14,484 nucleotides of DNA from Candidatus Freyarchaeota archaeon. Its GTDB lineage: Archaea > Asgardarchaeota > Jordiarchaeia > Jordiarchaeales > Jordiarchaeaceae. Both the position numbers and the translations under genes were made by a program. The stretch covers positions 1 through 14,484 of the forward strand of contig JAUQZE010000012.1 of the NCBI GenBank assembly GCA_030587365.1, in the 5' to 3' direction. A model generated the notes under the pieces. It was not told the origin of the DNA and did no database searches. It was given only the letters and a program-made list of their open reading frames with translations. The number at the start of each line of letters is the position of its first letter. The stretch's first letter is position 1. Shown here piece after piece: positions 7,121-13,860 of the stretch.

Positions 7121-7594
7121 TCACTTTATGGGCCTGAAGCCCTTAATGTCTGCTAATTCTCCTTTCGTTTCTTCACGCCAGACCACCCCGACTTTCAAAA
7201 CCTCTTTAACCTTCTCCGGTTCGACGTCGAGGAGTGGCATAAAGATTGTTGAGTCTGCGCCGTCAAGTTTTATAGCTCCAATTAGTTTAGGCTTATTCAA
7301 GTCTCGGAAGTTTCCGTTACCGTCAAGCTCAACGTAAGCCGTAGTGTAGCCTACTAGAACTCCTTTACCCGAAAGTTCAGTCAAGTTATTTGCATCCATC
7401 TTTGCAAAGCACTTACCGCACGTCAGCCTTGGAGGAACATAGGTATAATTGCACTTGGGACATTTAGTTGCCAAGATCTTCTTGTTTCTGAGTTCCTTGA
7501 TGAACTTCTCCATCAGTTCACCCACTGACCAGCCGTAGGCTGCAGAAACTGGAAGTCCCTTTACCGGAATAACTTCTTCTTTTGAACTTTTCAC
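7121..7594 (-). CDS. DUF35 Zn-ribbon/OB-fold acyl-CoA partner protein (copy 2)
   Basis: 157 residues from GTG 7594, supported by an upstream GGAGGG on the minus strand (complement of 7602-7607). Zinc ribbon C45-x2-C48 and C59-x2-C62 with 'YVPPR' between, then an OB-fold ('GKGVLVGYTTAYVELDG', 'KLIGAIKLDG', 'KVGVVWREE'). First gene of the minus-strand operon, so the operon opens and closes with a DUF35 gene and carries two thiolase-fold genes between. The likely partner is the adjacent thiolase-like protein, copy 2. Both DUF35 proteins end in the similar 'G-x-x-PIK', but otherwise differ considerably. Confidence 0.92.
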   Translation of the reverse strand: MKSSKEEVIPVKGLPVSAAYGWSVGELMEKFIKELRNKKILATKCPKCNYTYVPPRLTCGKCFAKMDANNLTELSGKGVLVGYTTAYVELDGNGNFRDLNKPKLIGAIKLDGADSTIFMPLLDVEPEKVKEVLKVGVVWREETKGELADIKGFRPIK

Positions 7595-7892
7595 AAAATA
7601 TCCCTCCTACAGTTCGCGATTCGTAAGAGAGTTGTTAAGTATTCATTTAATTATTTAATAAAATTAACGTTCCTACACTGGATGTTTATATTGTTTCCGA
7701 AGCGGTGGTCTGATGAAACCCCCAAAGATCGTTATGCTGCAAGTTTGCTCAAAAGCTCCAAAGAGGAGCGATTAACTCAGCCATTATCTATCTAGTAGGC
7801 AACTAAAGTACTGATATGACCTCAACAGACAAAAATTATATAAGTTTTAAATAATATATAGAAAAAATAAATAGTTCTCGGAGAGAGGAAGT
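7595..7892. promoter_or_regulatory. Divergent promoter region between the DUF35/thiolase operon and the acyl-CoA ligase
   Basis: For the minus-strand operon, TATTAAATAA (complement of 7651-7660) is a TATA candidate giving a leader of roughly 35 bases. For the ligase, TTATATAA at 7836-7843 predicts a start near 7868, and GAGAGAGGA at 7881-7889 is the ribosome binding site. A 5-bp hairpin, GCTCC/GGAGC, lies at 7755-7769 in the middle. A 37-codon frame at 7682-7795 (plus) is open from ATG but has no ribosome binding site. The shared region suggests joint control of operon and ligase. Confidence 0.5.
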
Positions 7893-9380
7893 ATGGGGAT
7901 AATAGAGAAACTAAAGGAAATGTTGAGAGATGGTGAAGTCACCCCTGAAAAAGTAAAAAAATTCATTGATATGGTTCCCCCATACCAGGAGGATAAGAAC
8001 GACCCAGCCTTTCTCACAGGGAAGGAGCTGGATGAGGTTAGGAACAGGAACCTCAGAGTTCAGATGGAGTTGTGCGCGAAGTACAGCCCTTACTACCATG
8101 AGTTGTTTAAGGAGTGCGGCATAGACGCGCCGTCAATAAAAACAATTGATGACTTGGAAAAGCTTCCGTTAACCACCAAATTAGACTACATGAAGAACCC
8201 GGAGGCCTTTAAGCTCAAGCTAGACCTCACAAGGCCATTCTATGAGCTAATCCTCTGGGATCTAACAATGACAACGGGAACAACGACGGGAATCCCTTCA
8301 ATATTTTGGAACACAACACACGACTTTTACGCCCAAACCCTCTTCTTTATAAGAAGCTCAAAGATATCATGGGCTGTGCCTGGGGAAGACATAACATTTA
8401 ATGCTTTCCCCCTAGGTCCGATTCCCCATATGGCATATATTAGAACCTTAACGGCCTCTTTGGCTGCTGGGTGTGCTGTCGTTGCTGGGCATACCGGTAT
8501 GCCCCACCCCGATTTTCCAATCCACAGAAGGCTGGACGACGCCATAAAGCTCATGGAAGCCTACAAGTGCACGGCTGCCTTAGGTATAGCGAGTTATATG
8601 CGAAGATTCGTAATGAGGGCGCAAGAAATAGGAGCAGATTTCTCACATGTAAGAGGAATTCATGCTTTGGGTGAGCCTTGCCCCAAGGGTATGAGAGACG
8701 ACATGACCAGAAGGCTGGAGGAGCTAGGCGCTGATTCTCCAACCATAGGTAACGCCTACGGCTTCACCGAGTGTCAGGGTGCGTTTCCAGAATGCGCCGA
8801 ACTTGCTGGTTGCCATAACCCTGATCCTAGCCTCTATTTCATCGAGGTCGTTAACCCTGAAACTGGTGAACGCTTAGCTGAGGGTGAACAGGGCCACGTA
8901 GCGGTGACACACATCAATAGAAGAGGCACTGTACTATTAAGATACCTCCTGGGAGATATTGGAAAAGTTACCTATGAACCGTGTCCCTACTGTGGCAGGA
9001 CGAGCGAGAGGATGATGCCTATTTCCGGCAGTATTTATTCCACTCGAACAAAGGAGCTGGTTAAGCTTAAAGGCACACTGATAAACCCAGGCCTCTTAAT
9101 GGACGCAATAGAGAACATAGGAGGAATCGTGGAGTACCAGGTTGTTTTCACCAAGGTTGACCCTAGCGACCCATACTCGTTAGACAAACTCGTAATAAGA
9201 GTAGCTCCAACAGGAGAGATACCATCAGAGAAGCTTAAGGCTAGTATCACAGAAGCTGTGCTTAAGGCTGCTGAGATGAGACCCGAGATACAATTCGTCT
9301 CCTCACCATTCGAAATCTTCGACCCAAGACAATCTCTAAAAGCAACAAGGATTCTAGACCAAAGGCCGGTAATGAAGTAA
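7893..9380 (+). CDS. Phenylacetate-CoA ligase (PaaK)-like AMP-forming acyl-CoA ligase
   Basis: 495 residues, adenylate-forming (ANL) superfamily, PaaK-like. It should convert a carboxylic acid, ATP and CoA to the acyl-CoA, AMP and PPi in the cytoplasm. Motifs: phosphate-binding loop TTGTTTGIPS (127-136), with one residue more than the usual TSGTTGxP; YGFTEC (289-294); the ribose-binding Asp355 in 'RYLLGD'; a Cys cluster C294, C301, C307 plus CPYC 364-367, like the zinc site in PaaK proteins; a hinge region with 'KLKGTLINPG' (391-400); and the C-terminal catalytic Lys, probably K483 in 'SLKATR'. The aromatic specificity of PaaK cannot be assumed. It is divergent from the DUF35/thiolase-fold operon, which suggests it supplies the CoA ester for those proteins. 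Confidence 0.92.
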   Translation: MGIIEKLKEMLRDGEVTPEKVKKFIDMVPPYQEDKNDPAFLTGKELDEVRNRNLRVQMELCAKYSPYYHELFKECGIDAPSIKTIDDLEKLPLTTKLDYMKNPEAFKLKLDLTRPFYELILWDLTMTTGTTTGIPSIFWNTTHDFYAQTLFFIRSSKISWAVPGEDITFNAFPLGPIPHMAYIRTLTASLAAGCAVVAGHTGMPHPDFPIHRRLDDAIKLMEAYKCTAALGIASYMRRFVMRAQEIGADFSHVRGIHALGEPCPKGMRDDMTRRLEELGADSPTIGNAYGFTECQGAFPECAELAGCHNPDPSLYFIEVVNPETGERLAEGEQGHVAVTHINRRGTVLLRYLLGDIGKVTYEPCPYCGRTSERMMPISGSIYSTRTKELVKLKGTLINPGLLMDAIENIGGIVEYQVVFTKVDPSDPYSLDKLVIRVAPTGEIPSEKLKASITEAVLKAAEMRPEIQFVSSPFEIFDPRQSLKATRILDQRPVMK

Positions 9381-9720
9381 GCTGAAGCTTTCGACAAGTC
9401 CACTATTTCGGTATTTGTGGACATTATCTGTTTGATGATTAAGCTGGATCAAGTGCAATCGAGTAGCCTTACTTAACTCTTAACTGAAGTGTCGTGTTAC
9501 ACTATCTGATAGGGGTGATGACTATTGAAATAACTATTGCACCGTGAAAACACCATCTATTACTATGCATTATCCCGTTATGAAACTTGACTCGTTGCTG
9601 GCTAAGTATAATATTGGGTTTGTGATGTTTTCGGGTTGCCCCCATCTGCCTATCAGCATTCCTTTCCTTGTCTGTTCATAAAGTTCAATTTTTTTCAAGG
9701 GAACGGAATGCTTGGGGATT
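9381..9720. other. Non-coding gap with two inverted repeats
   Basis: No convincing gene; a 38-codon frame from ATG 9565 to 9681 has no ribosome binding site and no recognisable motif. GTCCAC (9398-9403) and GTGGAC (9417-9422), starting 17 bases after the ligase stop, could form a terminator hairpin. A longer inverted repeat at 9655-9712 is listed separately. Confidence 0.4.
9655..9712 (+). repeat. Near-perfect 16/17-bp inverted repeat upstream of the TA-like operon
   Basis: AGCATTCCTTTCCTTG (9655-9670) and CAAGGGAACGGAATGCT (9696-9712) are reverse complements apart from one mismatch and one single-base indel. They are separated by a 25-base AT-rich spacer with a T7 run. The repeat ends 15 bases before the TATA box at 9727 of the two-gene operon. 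It is either an operator for that operon or a hairpin/terminator facing the ligase transcript. Confidence 0.6.
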
Positions 9721-9726
9721 GAAAGG

Positions 9727-9780
9727 TATAAAAGCTTTTGATTTGCTATTTAGATAGTTAGCGGTGGACAGGAAGTTTGT
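9727..9780 (+). promoter_or_regulatory. Promoter of the toxin-antitoxin-like operon
   Basis: TATAAAAG at 9727-9734 is a good archaeal TATA box. It predicts a start near 9755 and a leader of about 30 bases before ATG 9784. AGGAAG (9770-9775 region) serves as a ribosome binding site. Confidence 0.55.
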
Positions 9781-9783
9781 GGA

Positions 9784-10005
9784 ATGTGGTTTCCTGACGA
9801 GCGTCGGATTGAGAAGATTAAAAAGGATATAAAGAGAACCAAGGAGTTAGGAGCGGATCCGGTTAGGATAGCTGGTTGGCTCACAGATTTTGTTATCAAG
9901 GTTCAGCTTAAACGTCTAAAAGAGAAGTTTCCTGATAAGACGCATGAGGAGCTTATGGATATTCTGAGACATATTCTATCAGAGCGTGATCGAAATGAGC
10001 TTTGA
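9784..10005 (+). CDS. Small charged helical protein, putative partner/antitoxin of the nucleotidyltransferase
   Basis: 73 residues, no cysteines, rich in Lys/Arg/Glu/Asp, predicted largely helical ('RIEKIKKDIKRTKELG', 'VQLKRLKEKFPDKTHEELM'). I do not recognise a named domain, and it does not look like the wHTH antitoxin of AbiE systems or a HEPN protein. It is the first gene of a two-gene operon: its last codons overlap the start of the nucleotidyltransferase gene by 11 or 20 bases, so the two are translationally coupled. Small upstream partners of stand-alone nucleotidyltransferases are frequently antitoxins, so that is the inferred role, without direct evidence. Confidence 0.8.
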   Translation: MWFPDERRIEKIKKDIKRTKELGADPVRIAGWLTDFVIKVQLKRLKEKFPDKTHEELMDILRHILSERDRNEL

Positions 10006-10546
10006 GAATTTTGTGAAAAGAGCCACTTCAGCGCTAAGAGAAGCAGGCGTGGAATACGTTATCGTAGGCGGCTTTGTTGCGATAACCTATGGTAGACTCA
10101 GATCAACTGCTGACTTGGATGTCGTGATTAACCTCCAACCCTCAGAGACGGATTCCATAGCAAAACTGGTTTCAGCTTTCAAGAGGCAGGGCTTAGATGT
10201 GTTAGAAAATGAAATCATTTCCTCTCTGAAAGAGAGAAGCCATTTTTCGGTGTTTGACACGAAATCCCCGCTCAGAGTAGATGCGAAAGGAGTCTACACT
10301 AATCTTGATTCAAAGACATTGGAAAACCGTAGAAAGACGAAAATGTTGGGCTCAGATGTGTGGGTAGCTTCACCGGAGGATACGGTTATTGCCAAGCTCA
10401 TTTACGGCTCCCCTCAAGACATCGAGGACGCATTATCCATAATGCTAAATCTTAGAGATAAAATTGACTTCGAGTACCTGAACCAGCAAGCAGAGCAAGA
10501 AAATGTACACAAGCAACTAAAAGAACTCCTCGGGAAACTGAAATAG
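9995..10546 (+). CDS. Minimal nucleotidyltransferase (MNT/AbiEii-like), putative toxin
   Basis: 183 residues from ATG 9995 (GTG 9986 in frame is also possible and adds three residues). The polymerase-beta-fold signature is clear: 'VIVGGFVAITYG' followed by 'TADLDVVI', i.e. GG (25-26), then D40-x-D42 as the metal-binding acids. A later acid in 'LRVDAKG' may be the third. The C-terminal half ('SPEDTVIAKLIYG--QDIEDALSIM') matches stand-alone nucleotidyltransferases of the DUF6036/AbiEii type. Members transfer nucleotides to tRNA or protein and several are toxins or phage-defence parts (AbiE, MenT, HEPN/MNT). The gene overlaps the small partner gene upstream. A core metabolic role is unlikely given the short two-gene operon. 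Confidence 0.85.
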   Translation: MSFENFVKRATSALREAGVEYVIVGGFVAITYGRLRSTADLDVVINLQPSETDSIAKLVSAFKRQGLDVLENEIISSLKERSHFSVFDTKSPLRVDAKGVYTNLDSKTLENRRKTKMLGSDVWVASPEDTVIAKLIYGSPQDIEDALSIMLNLRDKIDFEYLNQQAEQENVHKQLKELLGKLK

Positions 10547-10611
10547 AACCGCTTTTAGCAGGGGAATTGAGTTCTAAAGGCTCATTTTAAAGTGAATAGA
10601 GCGTTTAGCAT

Positions 10612-10637
10612 TATAAAAAAAAGGAAAAGAAGAAAGG
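10612..10637 (-). terminator. T-rich terminator for methyltransferase copy A (minus strand)
   Basis: On the minus strand this reads as a pyrimidine run ending in T8, a few bases after the stop at 10642. It fits a U-rich archaeal terminator for the corrinoid/methyltransferase operon. Confidence 0.55.
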
Positions 10638-10641
10638 ATAG

Positions 10642-11793
10642 TTACTTAATGGATATTGGAAATTTTCCATACCTTTTAATCGAGTTGACTAGTGCTTGAA
10701 CGTTTTCGGGTGGGGTGTCCCTTGGAACTTGGTCGCCGAAGACCGCGCAGCCGCCGCCTGGACACAAGACCTTTATTAAATTCTTAACGTGTTTCTCTAT
10801 TTCCGTTGGAGTCCATTTGCTTATGATGCCTGCTCTTACTCCGAAGAACCAAGGTTTCTTTAGCCTATTGGAAATTTCCTTTATCTTCTCTGGCGGCAGC
10901 CAGTCGGACTCCAGCATGACCACCATGCCTACCAATGATCCAGTTTTAACCACAACATCTTCTACGATTTGCTCCCAGTCCGGAATCTCCATTATGGGGA
11001 AGCCTCCAGCCCACATCATAGGCCCCAGTCTCTTCATGATTTCTGCTGTATGAGGAATTACATAGTCATAGACGAGTTGGGGGCTTGTTGGTGGGATGCA
11101 CGAGAAGGCATCTGCTAGTGCTGGAAAGGCTACCACGCCTCCTAATGCTTCTTTCTGGGCTTTTACAAATGCCTCAATGACATCGTTGCAGAAATCAAGT
11201 AGTTTATGAGCGAATTCCGGGTTTTTCCTAGTATCCCTAACTAAGTTATTAAAACCTCTAATCTGCACTGCCATAGACCAAGGAGCAGAAGCCACCAAGA
11301 AGGCAAAACCGTACTTCCCTAACTTTTCCAAGCATAATTTAGAACCCTCAATAATATAAGGGCCACGACCCGCCTTAGTGAAGTCTGGTATATCCAGTTT
11401 TTCCAAGTCCTTTGGCTCCTTAACTAAGGGTTCAAGAATAACTGGAAAACTATCTTCCGGAAATAGCATTTTTGCTCCTAGAGCTTCGGCCTCATAGTTG
11501 TAGGCATCAGCAAAAAATCCAGGGGTGTCGAACTTGTACTTTACTGCCGCAAATAGCTGAGCGTACAACATTTTCTTAGCATTCGTGCATATATCTCTAA
11601 CAGTTACCCCTGCTACTCTCGCGGCATGGTCGTGTATCTGCATAAAAACCGGTAGTCTGTCGGGCTCCTGAAACATCATAACCTTTGTGAATCGTTCCAT
11701 CATAGATTGGGGTTCCTTTGAAGCCATATCCGTGAACTGCTCAACCAGCTTATCTATCTCGACATCAATATTAGCTTCGGTTAGTTTAGCCAT
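10642..11793 (-). CDS. UroD-superfamily corrinoid methyltransferase, copy A (no HxC zinc motif)
   Basis: 383 residues, TIM-barrel of the uroporphyrinogen decarboxylase superfamily, the MtaA/MtbA/CmuA branch rather than heme biosynthesis: it lies 12 bases after a corrinoid protein gene and has the barrel start 'MERFTKVMMFQEPDRLPVFMQ'. Conserved points shared with copy B are 'QIHDHAA' (52-58), 'DAFSCIPPTSPQ' (228-239) and the PGGG-GDQ-PRDTPPEN segment (345-364). The barrel strand that carries H-x-C-G in MtaA/MtbA reads 'WAGGFP' (261-266), so the first zinc ligands are missing. It would transfer a methyl group between a substrate and the corrinoid protein; which direction and which substrate are unknown. 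It has a GGGAG ribosome binding site before ATG 11793. Confidence 0.88.
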   Translation of the reverse strand: MAKLTEANIDVEIDKLVEQFTDMASKEPQSMMERFTKVMMFQEPDRLPVFMQIHDHAARVAGVTVRDICTNAKKMLYAQLFAAVKYKFDTPGFFADAYNYEAEALGAKMLFPEDSFPVILEPLVKEPKDLEKLDIPDFTKAGRGPYIIEGSKLCLEKLGKYGFAFLVASAPWSMAVQIRGFNNLVRDTRKNPEFAHKLLDFCNDVIEAFVKAQKEALGGVVAFPALADAFSCIPPTSPQLVYDYVIPHTAEIMKRLGPMMWAGGFPIMEIPDWEQIVEDVVVKTGSLVGMVVMLESDWLPPEKIKEISNRLKKPWFFGVRAGIISKWTPTEIEKHVKNLIKVLCPGGGCAVFGDQVPRDTPPENVQALVNSIKRYGKFPISIK

Positions 11794-11805
11794 CTTTTCT
11801 CCCTT

Positions 11806-12441
11806 CTATTTTCCTACTAGTTTTTTTGCCACATCGATCGCCTCTATGGCGTCGTTGGCGAATGCGTCGGCACCCACATCCTGCACATGTTTGGGATAGA
11901 CCGACGCTCCTCCTATCAGGTATTTTACATTTTTTCTGACGCCTGCCTTCTTCAACTCCTCGTTGAGCTTCCGGAGTTCATCTATCGTTGTTGATATGTA
12001 TGATGAGGCCCCGACTATTTGGGGTTTCTCCTTCTTTATGGCTTCGATGAACTTTTGAGGTGAAACATCTATGCCCAAGTCAACCACGTAGAATCCGGCA
12101 CCCCGAAGCATTGCCACTACAATGTTTTTTCCGATGTCGTGAACATCTCCCTGACAAACCCCCATAACAATTTTTCCCACGAACTCCTTACCAACCGTCT
12201 GGAGCTTAGGCAAAATTAACTTCAGTCCCTCGTTCATAGCTTCCGCGGACATAACGAGGTCGGGGACGAAGTATTCCTTAGCCTCATATTTTTTCCCCAC
12301 CGCATCCATTGCTTTGCCCATGCCCTTTATTATATCGACGGGTTTTGCGCCGTCTTTCAAAAGTTTTTGTGTTTCAGTTTTTGCGGCGTCAGGCTCACCA
12401 TTTATAATAGCGTCTTTAAGCTTGCTTAATGCAGTTTCCAC
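11806..12441 (-). CDS. Corrinoid (B12-binding) methyl-carrier protein, MtaC/MtbC/MttC-like
   Basis: 211 residues from GTG 12441 (TTG 12444 is an alternative; at the same place the decayed second copy reads TGG-GTG, which favours GTG). The N-terminal helical B12-cap domain spans about 1-85. The Rossmann B12 domain follows with D99-V-H101-D-I-G104, the DxHxxG motif whose His ligates cobalt from below, then 'SSYISTT' (147-153) and 'GGASV' (177-181), the other two cobalamin-binding motifs. It carries a methyl group on Co(III) between a substrate-specific methyltransferase and an acceptor. It is the first gene of the unit with methyltransferase A, with a GGAGG site, and is the only intact corrinoid gene in the window, so it may serve both methyltransferases. 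No reductive activator (RamA/MtbA-type ATPase) is present here. Confidence 0.95.
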   Translation of the reverse strand: METALSKLKDAIINGEPDAAKTETQKLLKDGAKPVDIIKGMGKAMDAVGKKYEAKEYFVPDLVMSAEAMNEGLKLILPKLQTVGKEFVGKIVMGVCQGDVHDIGKNIVVAMLRGAGFYVVDLGIDVSPQKFIEAIKKEKPQIVGASSYISTTIDELRKLNEELKKAGVRKNVKYLIGGASVYPKHVQDVGADAFANDAIEAIDVAKKLVGK

Positions 12442-12606
12442 CAAAAAACCACAACCTCCTAAAAATTAATATACTTGGTTTATCATTAAGAAACTTCTTT
12501 GATATTAATCTTTTGACGGCTAATTATTCTGTTACATAATTTTTAGAAAGGGATTCCGCTGAGTTAAACAAATTTAAAAAAATTTTTGGAAAAAAAAGAA
12601 TGAGGT
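12442..12606 (-). promoter_or_regulatory. Leader and promoter of the intact corrinoid gene, part of a duplicated 165-bp segment
   Basis: On the minus strand, right after the stop of methyltransferase B, there is a T8 run (complement of 12590-12597), likely its terminator, followed by an AT-rich TATA candidate near 12568-12580. Further down is a palindromic element (ATCA-AAGAA-GT-TTCTT-AA-TGAT, about 12483-12504), then GGAGG. The same-length segment is repeated upstream of the corrinoid remnant at 13861-14025. Confidence 0.5.
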
Positions 12607-13761
12607 TTATTTGATTGATATGGGGTATTTCCCATACTTCTTTATGGATTTGACGAATGTTTGCAAGTTCTCTGGTGGAGTGTCCCTCGGAATCTGGTCA
12701 CCTAACAACATGCAACCGCCGCCGGGACCCAGAATCTTTATTGTTCTCTTAACATAGTTCTCTATCTCAGATGGTGTGCCCCCACTTATGAGACCCGCTC
12801 TTATTCCGAATAACCATGGTTTGTGAAGTCTGTTAGAAATTTCCTTGATTTTTTCGGGAGGCATCCAGTCTGACTCCAGCATCCCAATTGTGCCCACAAA
12901 TGTTCCGGACTTCATTATAACGTCCTCAACGATTTGCTCCCAGCCCGGAATCTGCACTATAGGGAAGCCTCCTGCCCACCAGGCCATACCCAGTCTCTTT
13001 ATGAGATCTGCCGTGTGCGGTATTACGTAGTCGTATACGATTTGGGGGCTTGTTGGTGGTATACAGGAGAATGCGTCCGCTAGTACTGGGAAGAGTGATT
13101 CTGATCCCATTTCTCTTTTCTGGGTTTTAATGAACTCTTCTATAACGTCGTTGCTGAAATCGAGGAGTCTGTGGGCAAACTGGGGGTTTTTTCTAATGTC
13201 TTTTATCAGGTTATTAAAGCCTCTTAATTGGACTGCTAGAGACCAGGGTGCGCACCCCACTGCGAATGGTAGTCCACCAGCCTCTCCTAATTTCTCCTGT
13301 TTGAGTTTATTTCCCTTAATGAGGTAAGGTACTCTTCCAGCTTCACTCAGGTCGGGTATTTCCACTTTTTCTAGGTCGCTTGGCTCCTTAATTAGGGGTT
13401 CGAGGATTACAGGGAAACTGTCTTCGGGGTAAAGCATTTTTGCTCCAAGGGCTTCGGCTTCAAAATTGTAAGCATCAGCGGCATTAGATACGAAATCAAG
13501 CTCATACCTTACCCCAGCGTATAGCGCAGCATACAAAGCCATCTTAGGATCGATACACATCTCCTTTAATTTTATACCTGCTATCTTTGCTGCGTGGTCG
13601 TGTATCTGCATGAATACCGGCATTCTATCGGGCTCTTTGAACATCATGACCTGCGCGAACCGCTCGGCCATGCTATGGGGCTCCTTTGAGAGGATTTCTT
13701 TGTACTGCTCAGCCAGCCTATCTATTTCAGCATCAATATTAGCTCCGGTAAGTTTAGCCAT
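12607..13761 (-). CDS. UroD-superfamily corrinoid methyltransferase, copy B (no HxC zinc motif)
   Basis: 384 residues, a close paralog of copy A (about two thirds identical by eye, alignable end to end with a one-residue length change). It shares 'QIHDHAA' (52-58), 'DAFSCIPPTSPQ', the zinc-motif replacement 'WAGGFP', and the same C-terminal 'YGK-PISIK'. The largest differences lie in the segment after 'LYA' (about 78-97) and around 'LPFAVGCAPW', near where substrate would be held in the barrel, which could mean a different methyl donor. Its own corrinoid gene has shrunk to a 20-codon remnant upstream, so it probably uses the carrier encoded at 11806-12441. The ribosome binding site is GAGGG before ATG 13761. 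Confidence 0.88.
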   Translation of the reverse strand: MAKLTGANIDAEIDRLAEQYKEILSKEPHSMAERFAQVMMFKEPDRMPVFMQIHDHAAKIAGIKLKEMCIDPKMALYAALYAGVRYELDFVSNAADAYNFEAEALGAKMLYPEDSFPVILEPLIKEPSDLEKVEIPDLSEAGRVPYLIKGNKLKQEKLGEAGGLPFAVGCAPWSLAVQLRGFNNLIKDIRKNPQFAHRLLDFSNDVIEEFIKTQKREMGSESLFPVLADAFSCIPPTSPQIVYDYVIPHTADLIKRLGMAWWAGGFPIVQIPGWEQIVEDVIMKSGTFVGTIGMLESDWMPPEKIKEISNRLHKPWLFGIRAGLISGGTPSEIENYVKRTIKILGPGGGCMLLGDQIPRDTPPENLQTFVKSIKKYGKYPISIK

Positions 13762-13797
13762 TTTTTTCCCTCTTATTCTTTCTAAAATATGCTTTCT

Positions 13798-13860
13798 TCA
13801 TTTAGTCTTGAGTTCATTTATTGGTGTGGAGTCTTCGAGCTTGCTTAACACGGCTTCCAC
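13798..13860 (-). pseudogene. 20-codon remnant of a second corrinoid-protein gene
   Basis: GTG 13860 followed by 'EAVLSKLED' matches the N-terminus of the intact corrinoid protein ('ETALSKLKD'). After about ten codons the match collapses, and the frame stops at TGA 13798-13800. The ribosome binding site (GGAGG, complement near 13874-13879) and spacing are preserved. The rest of the gene has been deleted, leaving a short frame 36 bases upstream of methyltransferase B. Confidence 0.7.

Noticed and set aside
7682..7795. 37-codon plus-strand frame in the divergent intergenic region, containing 'LKSSKEE', similar to the start of the second DUF35 protein
   Set aside because: The similarity is six low-complexity residues on the opposite strand and there is no ribosome binding site; probably chance.
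9565..9681. 38-codon frame after the ligase gene
   Set aside because: No ribosome binding site, no homology recognised, and it overlaps one arm of the inverted repeat.
10642..13761. Heme-biosynthesis uroporphyrinogen decarboxylase (HemE) as the function of the UroD-type genes
   Set aside because: The tandem arrangement with corrinoid genes points to methyl transfer, and no other heme genes are present.
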